A stretch of 24,207 bases of DNA from the NCBI GenBank assembly GCA_023388335.1, contig JAEWGL010000068.1, positions 1 through 24,207 of the forward strand, given 5' to 3'. Position 1 is the stretch's first letter. Every line of letters starts with the position of its first letter. The notes beneath the pieces were generated by a model. It did no database searches and was not told the DNA's origin. It saw only the letters and a program-made list of their open reading frames with translations. The position numbers and the translations under genes were made by a program. Of the stretch, positions 1 through 7,628 are shown one piece after another. The stretch comes from Pseudomonadota bacterium. GTDB taxonomy: Bacteria > Pseudomonadota > Gammaproteobacteria > Pseudomonadales > Pseudomonadaceae.

Positions 1-757
1 GCGCAGCGCCTACTTCCAGGCGGGCGCTGCGCACGCCGGCACGCACCAGTTGCTCGCGCCAGGCTTCGGCCTGCTCGCCGCTGAGGCTGGCGCGCAGGGT
101 GCTGTCCAGGTTCAGGCTGCGCGCGAGCAGGTTGACCCAGTCCTCCTGGGGCTCACCCAGGTCCGGATAGTCGAGCTTGCCGGTGTCGCGCAGTTCGCGC
201 AGCACGGTCCCCGCTGTCGGCAGCACCGTCCCCAGCGGGCTGCCGGCGACAAACTCCTCGACATGCAGGTAGGCACGCTTGTTGCCACGCGTGACGCTGT
301 AGAGCGACACCAGGGTGTTGTTCTGTTCGGCGCTGCGGCGCAGGAGGATGAACGCCTGTTGCTCGTCGCCACCGTTGAGGCGGGCGTTCTTGAACACCTC
401 GTTGGCCCACAGGCTGGCCTCGCCACAATCGCGACCCTGGCACCAGAACAGTGGATAGCCGCCCTCGGCCTGCAAGGCCTCGCGGGCGCTGGTGAAGGCT
501 TCGCGTGCGGTGCGCTCGGGTGGCAGCTCGTAGGTCACGGAACTGACCTGACCGCGGCTTTCGATCTTGTTCTCCACCCGCAGGCGATTGCCGATCTTGC
601 GCAAGGGCCCCATTGGGTAGATGCGTTCCTGCTCCACGGCAGGGCGCTGCTCCACCAGCTTGGCATCCACCGGCGCGGGCAAGGTGCCCGCCCAGAGCAG
701 CGGGCTGGCAAGGCACAGGCAGGCGGCTAGAGTAGTGCGTATGGGTCGTAGGCTCAT
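1..757 (-). CDS. DUF4892-type exported protein (3' end outside window)
   Basis: An open frame runs from ATG at 757 to the window edge without a stop, giving 252 visible residues. The N-terminus (MSLRPIRTTLAACLCLASPL) is a signal peptide with likely cleavage after the Leu-Trp-Ala at about residue 23, so the protein is periplasmic or goes on to the outer membrane. The following region (LPAPVDAKLVEQ, then IYPMGPLRKIG and a CQGRDCGEASLWANEVF segment with two cysteines) resembles the DUF4892 family of Pseudomonas; the family name is from memory and no catalytic function is known. It is the last visible gene of the hydrolase operon. Its own ribosome binding site is poor, but its ATG overlaps the TGA of a 20-codon ORF that has a good one, so translation is probably coupled. 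The C-terminus is missing only because of the window boundary. Confidence 0.8.
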   Translation of the reverse strand, partial: MSLRPIRTTLAACLCLASPLLWAGTLPAPVDAKLVEQRPAVEQERIYPMGPLRKIGNRLRVENKIESRGQVSSVTYELPPERTAREAFTSAREALQAEGGYPLFWCQGRDCGEASLWANEVFKNARLNGGDEQQAFILLRRSAEQNNTLVSLYSVTRGNKRAYLHVEEFVAGSPLGTVLPTAGTVLRELRDTGKLDYPDLGEPQEDWVNLLARSLNLDSTLRASLSGEQAEAWREQLVRAGVRSARLEVGAA

Positions 758-816
758 CGGGCGCCCACATCGCACGGGGCGCCAAAACTGAAGGCATTGG
801 GGTCAAGCTGGTTCAT
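754..816 (-). CDS. 20-codon mini-ORF coupled to the DUF4892 gene
   Basis: ATG at 816 opens a 20-codon frame (MNQLDPNAFSFGAPCDVGAR) closed by TGA at 756-754. A strong Shine-Dalgarno (AGGGAGA) lies 7 nt before the ATG, better than that of the following gene. The stop overlaps the start of the DUF4892 frame as ATGA, the usual arrangement for translational coupling. I recognise no peptide family. It may be a leader peptide that loads ribosomes for the next gene, a small protein in its own right, or an accident of a displaced ribosome binding site. The single cysteine and lack of a hydrophobic stretch argue against a membrane or toxin peptide. Confidence 0.45.
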   Translation of the reverse strand: MNQLDPNAFSFGAPCDVGAR

Positions 817-867
817 TGGTTGTCTCCCTGTTCAACCCGCCAAGCCTCGACACTTGCCTGCCGCAAG

Positions 868-1722
868 TCAAGAAAAGCCAAAGAAGCGATTGAAACAGTC
901 TGCAACAAGGATAGCGCCGGCCTCGTCGTTCAGGTGCAGATGGTGGCCGCCAGATAGTGTTTCCTGTTCAAAGGGTAGCTGCTCGAGCAGGCTTGTGTGG
1001 CGTGCGAGCATGCCGTCCTTGGCGACCACCAGGCGTGCCGGGCAAGCGATACGACGCACGAAGGCCATGCCCTGCGCCTGAGACAGGCGCGTGGGCGACG
1101 GCAGGGTCAAGCGGCTATCACTGCGCCAGCTGAAACCACCCGGTACCGGCATCAGGCCACGCTGGGCGAGCAACTCGGCGGCATCGCGGCTGACTGCGAC
1201 CCTGCCCTTCATGCGCGCCTGGATGCCCTCCTCCAGGCTGGCGTAGACGCTCTTGCGCTTGCCATCCAGGCGCAACTGCGCCGCCAGGGCCATGCCCATG
1301 CGCTCGGCGGCATCCTGCGGCTCACCGACTGGCGGCAATACGCCATCGATCAGCGCCAGGTGGCTGACCCGGTCGGGCAAGGCGCCGGCCAGGAGCACCG
1401 CGATGATCGCGCCCAGCGAATGCCCGAGCAGGGCAAAGCGTTGCCAGCCCAGTTGCTCGGCGACCCGCAGCACGTCGTGCGCATAGTCGGCCGGGGCATA
1501 GCCGGCGCCTAACGGGCGGTGCGCGGAATACCCGTGCCCGGCCAGGTCCAGGGCAACGATACGCACGCCCCGTAGGCGCGGCGCCAGGCGCGCGAAGCTG
1601 TTGGCATTGTCCAGCCAGCCATGCAGGGCAATTACCGGCAGGCCATCGGCGGGACCGAACAGGTGCGCGGCCAGTTCGATATGCCCCAGGCTCAGGCGCA
1701 CCTCCTCGACTTGGGCGCTCAT
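868..1722 (-). CDS. Alpha/beta hydrolase (284 aa)
   Basis: Cytosolic alpha/beta-hydrolase-fold protein, probably a serine esterase or related hydrolase of unknown substrate. The oxyanion-hole strand HGWLDNA is at residues 34-40. The nucleophile elbow GHSLG is at 100-104 (Ser102). A late acid is plausible in VVAKDGM (Asp236), and the catalytic histidine lies in GGHHLH (His260 or His261). Length is normal for the fold and there is no signal peptide. The start at 1722 is chosen because its ATG overlaps the TGA of the upstream hydrolase as ATGA and MSAQVEEVRL leads straight into the first strand; a longer in-frame extension would lie inside the upstream gene. The two adjacent hydrolases are divergent in sequence and look like an old duplication or functional pair. 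Confidence 0.9.
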   Translation of the reverse strand: MSAQVEEVRLSLGHIELAAHLFGPADGLPVIALHGWLDNANSFARLAPRLRGVRIVALDLAGHGYSAHRPLGAGYAPADYAHDVLRVAEQLGWQRFALLGHSLGAIIAVLLAGALPDRVSHLALIDGVLPPVGEPQDAAERMGMALAAQLRLDGKRKSVYASLEEGIQARMKGRVAVSRDAAELLAQRGLMPVPGGFSWRSDSRLTLPSPTRLSQAQGMAFVRRIACPARLVVAKDGMLARHTSLLEQLPFEQETLSGGHHLHLNDEAGAILVADCFNRFFGFS

Positions 1723-2507
1723 GCCTGGCTCCAGCGGTCGAACAGGCCCTTGATCAGGCTGGCGGTGTCGGTCGGGCGCTCCAGTGGGAACATGTGGCCA
1801 CCCGGCAGGCTGTGGTACTCGCCGCGCGGCATGCCACGCACCGCATAGGCATGGTGCCTGCGGATCACGCGGCTCTGGCTGCCGCGCACCATGGCCAGGG
1901 GAATCTGCAGCTGGCTCACCGCCCCTGGGCTCAGATGCGGCAGGCTGCGGTAGATGCTGATCTCGGTAGCCGGGTCGAAGCGCAGGCGCAGGCCTTGCTC
2001 CACCGGCTCCAGACCATGTTCGAGGTAGGCCTCCAGGCAATCGGGATCGAACTGGCGGAACAGGCCCTTGCCAGAGAAATAGGCCCGGGCGGTGTCGAGA
2101 TCGGGGAACGCCTCGCGTCGCCCCAGGGTGCGCCCGGCCGGGGTGATGCGGTCGATGAAGCCCCAGCGCTTGGCGGCGCGGATCAGCCACTGGTCGGCGC
2201 GGGTCAGCACCGGCGAGTCAAGCATCACCACGCCACGGTAGTACTGGGGGCAGCGCATTGCCGCGTGCAGGTGCAAGACACCGCCGAGCGAATGCCCCAC
2301 GCCCCAGACCGGCCCGTCCTGCTGCTCGAGGTGGTGAAGCAGTTCGTCGACCAGGTTTTGCCAGTTGTCATCGACCGGAAAGCGCGGATCGTGGGCATGC
2401 TGGGCCAAGTGACGGACCCGGTAGTCCGGGGCCAGGGCGGCGAAGAGCTTGCCGTAGGTGGCGGAGGGAAAGCCGTTGGCATGGGCGAAGAAGATCTGCT
2501 GCGACAT
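1719..2507 (-). CDS. Alpha/beta hydrolase (262 aa)
   Basis: First gene of the hydrolase pair. The N-terminal strand IFFAHANGFPSATY supplies the oxyanion region, GHSLGG at residues 71-76 is the nucleophile elbow (Ser73), and GGHMFPLE near the C-terminus supplies the catalytic histidine (His238). The HANGFP entry to the fold and the bulky lid region (residues about 105-195) resemble uncharacterised proteobacterial esterase-like hydrolases rather than lipases with a signal peptide; the protein is probably cytosolic. Its 3' end overlaps the next gene by 4 nt. The Shine-Dalgarno (GGGA, about 8 nt before ATG) is weak. The 112 bp between this gene and sixA holds a short perfect palindrome (CCTGCGCAGG) just after sixA but no T-tailed terminator, so a promoter in the gap and read-through from gpsA-sixA are both possible. 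Confidence 0.88.
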   Translation of the reverse strand: MSQQIFFAHANGFPSATYGKLFAALAPDYRVRHLAQHAHDPRFPVDDNWQNLVDELLHHLEQQDGPVWGVGHSLGGVLHLHAAMRCPQYYRGVVMLDSPVLTRADQWLIRAAKRWGFIDRITPAGRTLGRREAFPDLDTARAYFSGKGLFRQFDPDCLEAYLEHGLEPVEQGLRLRFDPATEISIYRSLPHLSPGAVSQLQIPLAMVRGSQSRVIRRHHAYAVRGMPRGEYHSLPGGHMFPLERPTDTASLIKGLFDRWSQA

Positions 2508-2619
2508 GACCGCGGTCCCGGATTGAATGATGGCCCATTGTCGGCATGCCGCATTCCCGCGGCAATGTCCGGATAGGCCATCGACAAGGGCGATCAGGTC
2601 AATCGTCCACCTGCGCAGG

Positions 2620-3075
2620 TCAAGGCGCGTGCAGGCCAGCCAGGGTCATCAGCCCGGCCAGCGGCCAGTCGCCTTCGAGTTCAGCCAGGGTCGCCGTGCT
2701 CATTGCCGCCGGGGCCTGGTAGTGGCCATGCTCGAGCAGACCGACCAGGGCGCCCACCAGGGGCTGGTGGCTGACCAGCAGGACCTGCTCCAGGCCCAGC
2801 CGGTCCAGCTCGGCGATCACCTGCTGCGGGTCGCTCTCGGGCGTCAGCCAGGGTACCGTGCGCACCGGCTCGGCGAAGTCCAGCGCCGCGTGTGCCAGCG
2901 CTGCGGTCTGCTGCGCGCGTACATAGGGGCTGGCGATGATGGCCTGCAGCGGCTGGCCGAGCAAACGCGCGGCACTGCGCAGCACCTGCTCGCGGCCGTG
3001 GGCGGTCAGGCGTCGCTCGGCGTCAGTGTTGGCCCGCGGTTCGGCCTCGCCGTGACGCAGCACCCACAGCTTCAC
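2620..3075 (-). CDS. sixA: Phosphohistidine phosphatase SixA
   Basis: Small histidine-phosphatase-superfamily enzyme of 151 residues, the normal length for SixA. The N-terminal RHGEAEP at residues 7-13 holds the phospho-accepting His8. A second conserved histidine lies in VSHQPLVG (His103), and ASPYVRAQQTA at 48-58 holds the conserved arginine loop. SixA removes phosphate from histidine phosphotransfer proteins; in E. coli it acts on ArcB and on the nitrogen phosphotransferase system. The substrate here is not visible, and the hybrid kinase 4.5 kb away has no Hpt domain of its own. The start overlaps the stop of the DUF4389 gene as ATGA, and the three genes gpsA, DUF4389 and sixA are clearly co-transcribed. 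Confidence 0.93.
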   Translation of the reverse strand: MKLWVLRHGEAEPRANTDAERRLTAHGREQVLRSAARLLGQPLQAIIASPYVRAQQTAALAHAALDFAEPVRTVPWLTPESDPQQVIAELDRLGLEQVLLVSHQPLVGALVGLLEHGHYQAPAAMSTATLAELEGDWPLAGLMTLAGLHAP

Positions 3076-3419
3076 AGCTTGGGCTCTTCGTCGCGCACCG
3101 GATGCGCCGCTGGCGCCACGCTGTGGGGTGCCTCGCCTTCAGGCGCGCGCGGGGTCGGCCAGTCGGAGAACGGCCAAGGCTTCTGGTCGGTATGGAAGGT
3201 GCCAAAACGACCGATCTGGGCCAGGAACTGGCTGAGGCTGTCGCCAAAGTTCATCAGGCTGGCGCTGGGCGCAGCGTAGATCAGGCGGTAGATCAGTTGC
3301 ACCACTACCAGGCCGGCCAGCAACAGCTCGGCCAGCTGCCAAATCACCAGGAACACCAGCATCCACAGGACGCGCAGGATGATCGATTCGCGCTGGGCGC
3401 GGTTCGGGGAGTCGTTCAT
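3072..3419 (-). CDS. DUF4389 small membrane protein
   Basis: 115-residue protein with a hydrophobic stretch at about residues 14-46 (ILRVLWMLVFLVIWQLAELL then LLAGLVVVQLIYRLIYA), consistent with one long or two closely spaced membrane helices. A cytosolic-type hydrophilic tail rich in Pro, Glu and Ala ends in DEEPKL. This pattern and the position between gpsA and sixA match the DUF4389 family in Pseudomonas; function is unknown. The start is fixed by AGGAGT 6 nt before the ATG and by the 15-nt gap after gpsA. The 4-nt overlap with sixA suggests the two products are made in a fixed ratio and may work together, but that is inference. Confidence 0.85.
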   Translation of the reverse strand: MNDSPNRAQRESIILRVLWMLVFLVIWQLAELLLAGLVVVQLIYRLIYAAPSASLMNFGDSLSQFLAQIGRFGTFHTDQKPWPFSDWPTPRAPEGEAPHSVAPAAHPVRDEEPKL

Positions 3420-3434
3420 GTGTTACTCCTGTAA

Positions 3435-4460
3435 TCAGTTGAAACCGCTGGTGGAGATGAAATCGATGTCCGTCTTGGGTTCGGCGCGCATCAGCAGCTC
3501 GATCACCTGGTTCAGCGTGCGCCCCTCGAAGAGGATCGCATGCAGCCCAGCGACCAGCGGCATGTACACCTGCAGCTCCTGCGCCTTGGCCTTGAGCACC
3601 TTGAGGGTGTTGACCCCCTCTGCCACCTCGCCCAGGCGGTTGACCGCCTCTTCAAGGCTCAGCCCCTGGCCCAGCGCGTGACCGACCTGGTAGTTGCGGC
3701 TCTTGGGCGAGGAACAGGTGACGATCAGGTCGCCAACGCCAGCAAGACCGAGGAAGGTCATGGGATTGGCACCCTGGCTGACCGCGAATCGAGTCATCTC
3801 GGCCAGCGCCCGGGTGATCAGCATACTCTTGGTATTCTCGCCCATCCCCAGGGCCACGGCCATGCCGGCAATGATCGCATAGACGTTCTTCAACGCCCCA
3901 CCGAGCTCGACACCGAATCGATCGGCACTGGCATAGACACGGAAGGTGCGCCCGTGCAGCACCGCTTGCACGCGCTGGCAGAGTGTTTCGTCCTCGCTGG
4001 CGACCACCGTGGCGGTCAGCGCGTGCTCGGCGATCTCGCGGGCCAGGTTGGGCCCGGACAGCACGCCGATGCGCGCCTGGGGGGCGATCTCCTCGAGGAT
4101 CTGGCTCATCAGCTTGAAGCTCTGCGCCTCGATGCCCTTGGTCAGGCTGACCAGGTATTTGCCGCGCAGCAGCTCGGCATGCGGCGCCAGCACGCTGCGC
4201 AAGGCGCTGGAAGGCAAGGCGACGAAGATCAGGTCGCAGGCGGTGAGCGTCGCGAGCAGGTCATTGGCCGGCTCGACCGCGGCCTGAAGCTTGATGCCCT
4301 TCAAGTAACGCGGATTCTCGCGGTTGGTGCGCATGGCCTCGGCCTGCTCGGGATCACGCATCCACTGCTGCACCCGTGCACCGTTTTCCGCCAGCAGGTT
4401 CGCCACGGCGGTACCGAAACTCCCGCCTCCAAGCACTGCAACAGGCTGCTGTTCAGTCAT
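3435..4460 (-). CDS. gpsA: Glycerol-3-phosphate dehydrogenase [NAD(P)+]
   Basis: GpsA reduces dihydroxyacetone phosphate to sn-glycerol 3-phosphate, the backbone of phospholipids. The 341-residue length is typical. The Rossmann loop GGGSFGTA is at residues 11-18. SLTKGIE (Lys108) and the family signature GALKNVYAI (catalytic Lys191) are present, followed by GENTKSMLITR and GVGDLIVTC. The start at 4460 (MTEQQPVAVL) places the dinucleotide fold at the expected distance from the N-terminus; the 23 extra codons available upstream include the -10 region of the promoter and are not coding. The Shine-Dalgarno is weak (GGAT). It is the first gene of the operon with the DUF4389 gene and sixA. A SixA partner for a lipid-precursor enzyme is a conserved neighbourhood in Pseudomonas rather than a known functional link. 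Confidence 0.97.
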   Translation of the reverse strand: MTEQQPVAVLGGGSFGTAVANLLAENGARVQQWMRDPEQAEAMRTNRENPRYLKGIKLQAAVEPANDLLATLTACDLIFVALPSSALRSVLAPHAELLRGKYLVSLTKGIEAQSFKLMSQILEEIAPQARIGVLSGPNLAREIAEHALTATVVASEDETLCQRVQAVLHGRTFRVYASADRFGVELGGALKNVYAIIAGMAVALGMGENTKSMLITRALAEMTRFAVSQGANPMTFLGLAGVGDLIVTCSSPKSRNYQVGHALGQGLSLEEAVNRLGEVAEGVNTLKVLKAKAQELQVYMPLVAGLHAILFEGRTLNQVIELLMRAEPKTDIDFISTSGFN

Positions 4461-4500
4461 ATCCAATCCGTTAAAACCAATAATAAGTGGCGACTTGCGC

Positions 4501-4529
4501 ATTATACGGAGCGAGCCGGGCAGGACCAA
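4501..4529 (-). promoter_or_regulatory. sigma70-type promoter of gpsA
   Basis: On the minus strand TTGGTC and a perfect TATAAT are separated by exactly 17 nt (TATAAT is the complement of 4501-4506, TTGGTC of 4524-4529). Transcription would start near 4494 and give a leader of about 35 nt to the gpsA ATG. The -35 box is only a partial match (TTG conserved), the -10 and spacing are ideal. Confidence 0.65.
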
Positions 4530-4620
4530 TGGCAGAAACGCTCATCAATCCCGCTGGGTCACTGGCAAAAGCCGCCCGGTCGTTTAACATGCCGGTTTCA
4601 CATCGATACAAGGCCGTACC

Positions 4621-6735
4621 GTGTTCCCTGGCCCTCCTCCCGCCCCGCGCCTGCTGTTGCTGACTGCCCTGCTGGGCGGCCCGGCAATGGCCGACGATCT
4701 GTTCATCGACAACGCGTCACTGCCCCAGGTTCTGACTGCCACGCGCCTGAAGCAATCGCCCGCGGCCGTGCCCGGCAGCATGACCGTGCTCGACGGCGCG
4801 CTGATTCGCGCCAGCGGCGCCCGCGACATCCCCGAGCTGCTGCGCCTGGTGCCTGGCATGATGATCGGCTACGGTTCCGGCAACCAGCCAACGGTCAACT
4901 ACCACGGTAGCAACGTCAACGACGCCCGACGCATGCAAGTGCTGATCGATGGCCGTTCGGTGTACCGCGCAGGGCTGGCCACCGTGGACTGGAGCGATAT
5001 TCCGCTGGCCTTGGAGGACATCGAGCGCATCGAGGTCTTCCGCGGGCCCAACACCGTCAGCTACGGAGCCAATGCGCTGATGGCAGTGGTCAACATCCTT
5101 ACCCGCAACCCCGCCGACAGCCACGGCACGCGGCTGAAGGTGACCCGTGGCGAGGACGGCATCAACGACTGGTACGCCAGTCACGGCATGGGCTGGGAAG
5201 GCGGCGATCTGCGCCTGTCGCTGTCAGGCATGGCCGATGAGGGTTTCGACAGTAACGCATCCGGCCAGGACTACCGCGATAGCCGCCGCCTGACCCGGTT
5301 CAACATCAGCGCCAGCCACACCCTGGCGCCCAACCAGAGCCTGGAATGGCAACTGGCGGCCAAGGAAGGCAGCAATCAGCGCCCCTACACCTACCAGCCG
5401 GTGTTTCCCTACGTGACTGCCGCCGGCTACAACGCCGACGTCAACGCCAAGGACTATGCCGGCTCGGTGCGCTGGAACATCGATTTCAACCCAGAGCACA
5501 GTCTCTACGTGCAGGGCTCGGCGCAGCACTTCGACCGCCAGCAGGTCTGGCGCGCCTGTGACGCAGCGCTGTCCTTCAGCCCGGAGTTGACCCGGTTGTG
5601 GCAACTGAACCCGGATTACGCCGAACAGGTGGCCCGCAACATCAATGCCCCGCCCACCAGCGCCGATCCGCTGCAGCAGACGCTGCGCGACCAGATCAAG
5701 CACCAGTGGGACAACGAAGGCGGCAGCCAGGTGGTGTGCGGCGACGTCGACCAGAGTACCCGGGAAACCCGCTATGACCTGGAGCTGCAGGATACCCTGA
5801 GCCTGACCGACAACCTGCGCCTGCTCAGCGGCCTGAACCTGCGCTATGACCGCGCCGATTCGCAGACCTACTTCAATGGCAGCCTCGACGACCAGACCGT
5901 GCGCATGTTCGGCCAGCTGGAATGGCGTGCCGATGAACATTGGATCCTCCAGGGTGGAGCGATGTTCGAGCACACCCGCCTGGCCGGCAACTCGCTGACC
6001 CCACGGGTGGCGGTCAATTACCTGATCACCCCACGCCATGGCCTGCGCGCGGTGTACTCGGAGGCCGTACGCTCTCCCGACATGTTCGAGAACAACGTCA
6101 ATTGGAGCTACCGGGTCAACAACCTCAGCCCCACTGCCTTCGGTCAGCAGAACGCCGAATACTTCGTAAAGACACGCGGCCCGGGCAATCTCGAGCAGGA
6201 ACGCATGCGTTCCCGCGAGCTGGGCTACAACGGCTACTTCAGCGCCCTGGAGCTCAACGTGGACATGAAGCTGTTCCACGACGAGATCACCGGCATGATC
6301 AGCGAGCCCTTGCGCAACAACCAGTACATCGCCAGCAATGCCAACAAGGCCCGCTTCACTGGCAGCGAAACGCAGCTGGACTGGCGCCCGACCCTGAGCG
6401 ACCGCCTGCGCGCCACCTACGCCTACATCGACGCCTGGGCCAGCAACCCCGACGACCGCCGCATGAGCGCGCGCAACAGCGGATCGGTCGGCTGGATGCG
6501 CGACTGGGGCAATGACTGGTCCAGCGCGCTGTTCTACTACGGCGATGACGCCTTGAACCAGTACCGCTACGAGCGCCTGGACCTGCGCCTGGCCAAACGC
6601 CTGCGCTGGCAAGGCACCAGCCTGGAGCTGGCAGCCTTGTGGCAGCAACGCCTGGACGACGAACCGACCACCGCCTACCAGAACCGCTACGACAGCCGCC
6701 ATCGCCTGAGCGTCAGCGCCGAGCTGGAGTTCTGA
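4621..6735 (+). CDS. TonB-dependent outer-membrane receptor
   Basis: 704-residue beta-barrel receptor that uses TonB energy to move a scarce ligand across the outer membrane. It has a signal peptide (LLLLTALLGGPAMA, cleavage after residue 24), a TonB-box-like LPQVLTATR at about 34-42, and a plug domain to about 163 with typical LLRLVPGM, QVLIDGRSVY, IERIEVFRGPNTVSYGANALMAVVNI motifs in order. The rest is a barrel ending in the aromatic residue expected for outer-membrane insertion (AELEF). The start is GTG at 4621: the frame is closed by a stop at 4585 and the next ATG would remove the signal peptide. There are exactly two cysteines, Cys313 and Cys373, probably joined in a surface loop. The ligand cannot be read from the sequence; the barrel start resembles the BtuB/CirA type. 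Its stop overlaps the next gene by 1 nt. Confidence 0.93.
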   Translation: MFPGPPPAPRLLLLTALLGGPAMADDLFIDNASLPQVLTATRLKQSPAAVPGSMTVLDGALIRASGARDIPELLRLVPGMMIGYGSGNQPTVNYHGSNVNDARRMQVLIDGRSVYRAGLATVDWSDIPLALEDIERIEVFRGPNTVSYGANALMAVVNILTRNPADSHGTRLKVTRGEDGINDWYASHGMGWEGGDLRLSLSGMADEGFDSNASGQDYRDSRRLTRFNISASHTLAPNQSLEWQLAAKEGSNQRPYTYQPVFPYVTAAGYNADVNAKDYAGSVRWNIDFNPEHSLYVQGSAQHFDRQQVWRACDAALSFSPELTRLWQLNPDYAEQVARNINAPPTSADPLQQTLRDQIKHQWDNEGGSQVVCGDVDQSTRETRYDLELQDTLSLTDNLRLLSGLNLRYDRADSQTYFNGSLDDQTVRMFGQLEWRADEHWILQGGAMFEHTRLAGNSLTPRVAVNYLITPRHGLRAVYSEAVRSPDMFENNVNWSYRVNNLSPTAFGQQNAEYFVKTRGPGNLEQERMRSRELGYNGYFSALELNVDMKLFHDEITGMISEPLRNNQYIASNANKARFTGSETQLDWRPTLSDRLRATYAYIDAWASNPDDRRMSARNSGSVGWMRDWGNDWSSALFYYGDDALNQYRYERLDLRLAKRLRWQGTSLELAALWQQRLDDEPTTAYQNRYDSRHRLSVSAELEF

Positions 6736-7628
6736 TGGACCGCCTGCTGCGCGGTCTGCTGCTGGTCTTTTTCTGGCCCCTGGGCACGCTCTCGGCCAAC
6801 GAGATCCTGCTGGTCGGGGCCCAAGATCAGCCAGGCATCCGCAGCTTCGTGACAGCCCTTGAAACACAACGCCCGCAGGACCACGTGCGTTTCCTGCCGG
6901 TGGCGCAGCTGCCACAGCCAGGCAAGCTCAAGGGCGACACCCGCCTGATCCTGCTGGACAAGGCGGCGCTGGAATGGCGCCTTGGCGAGGCCGCAGCCCC
7001 CCCCGCCCTGGCCTTGCGCGTGAGCCGCGTCCAGGCCCAGCAACGCCTGGGAAAGTCGCGCCCGGCGTACCTCAGCCTGTTGTGGAGCGATCCGCCGCCT
7101 GATCGGCAACTGCGACTGACCCGCTACCTGTTGCCCCAGGCCCGCCGTGTCGGGGTGCTGTACGCCGAGCACAGCCGTTTTCTGGTCGATGAACTACGTC
7201 GCGCGGCCGGGCCCCTGGGGCTGGAAATCGTCGCTCAAGACTGGCCGCAGTTGCGTGACAGCCGCCCACTGCAGCACCTGCTGAGCAACAGCGACGTGCT
7301 GCTGGGCATCGACGATCCCGAGCTGTACAACTCCAAGACCGCAAAGAACCTGCTGCTCAGCACCTATGCGCGGCAAATGCCGCTGATTGGCCCCAATGCC
7401 GGCTTCGTCCGCGCCGGCGCCCTTGCCAGCACCTTCAGTGACCAGCAGGACTGGCTGACAGTGATCGACCGCCTGCTCGACCAGCCTCCCGCCAAGTGGC
7501 CACGCAGCCTCTACCCCGAGCACTTCGGCGTCCGCGGCAACCAGCAGGTCGCCCGCGCCTTGGGCCTGGAACCCATCGATCCGAACGCCGCCGCCCTGGC
7601 CCTTGCCGAAGGAGAACCCATCCCATGA
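6735..7628 (+). CDS. Periplasmic ABC-type substrate-binding protein (PF04392-like)
   Basis: 297-residue exported protein. The signal peptide (LLRGLLLVFFWPLGTLSA) is cleaved near residue 21. Two-lobed binding-protein features are visible: an early strand EILLVGAQDQPG, a central VGVLYAEHSRFLVDEL, and then LGIDDPELYNSKTAKNLLLS with MPLIGPNAGFVRAGALAS, which match my memory of the ABC_sub_bind family (tryptophan/tyrosine-type and uncharacterised ligands). There is no permease or ATPase gene nearby, so it more likely presents a ligand to the neighbouring sensor kinase than to a transporter. The start at 6735 overlaps the receptor stop as TGATG, and its own stop overlaps the kinase start as ATGA, so the three products are translationally linked. 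The family assignment is moderately sure; the ligand is unknown. Confidence 0.85.
   Translation: MDRLLRGLLLVFFWPLGTLSANEILLVGAQDQPGIRSFVTALETQRPQDHVRFLPVAQLPQPGKLKGDTRLILLDKAALEWRLGEAAAPPALALRVSRVQAQQRLGKSRPAYLSLLWSDPPPDRQLRLTRYLLPQARRVGVLYAEHSRFLVDELRRAAGPLGLEIVAQDWPQLRDSRPLQHLLSNSDVLLGIDDPELYNSKTAKNLLLSTYARQMPLIGPNAGFVRAGALASTFSDQQDWLTVIDRLLDQPPAKWPRSLYPEHFGVRGNQQVARALGLEPIDPNAAALALAEGEPIP

Noticed and set aside
50..730. 226-codon open frame on the plus strand
   Set aside because: It is antisense to the DUF4892 gene, has no ribosome binding site or recognisable domain, and arises from GC-rich codon use.
4461..4529. 23-residue N-terminal extension of GpsA
   Set aside because: It contains the -10 box of the gpsA promoter and moves the Rossmann loop too far from the N-terminus.
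5224..6915. 563-codon open frame opposite the receptor gene
   Set aside because: The plus-strand receptor in this place has full family motifs; the antisense product is low-complexity Ala/Val/Gly/Gln.
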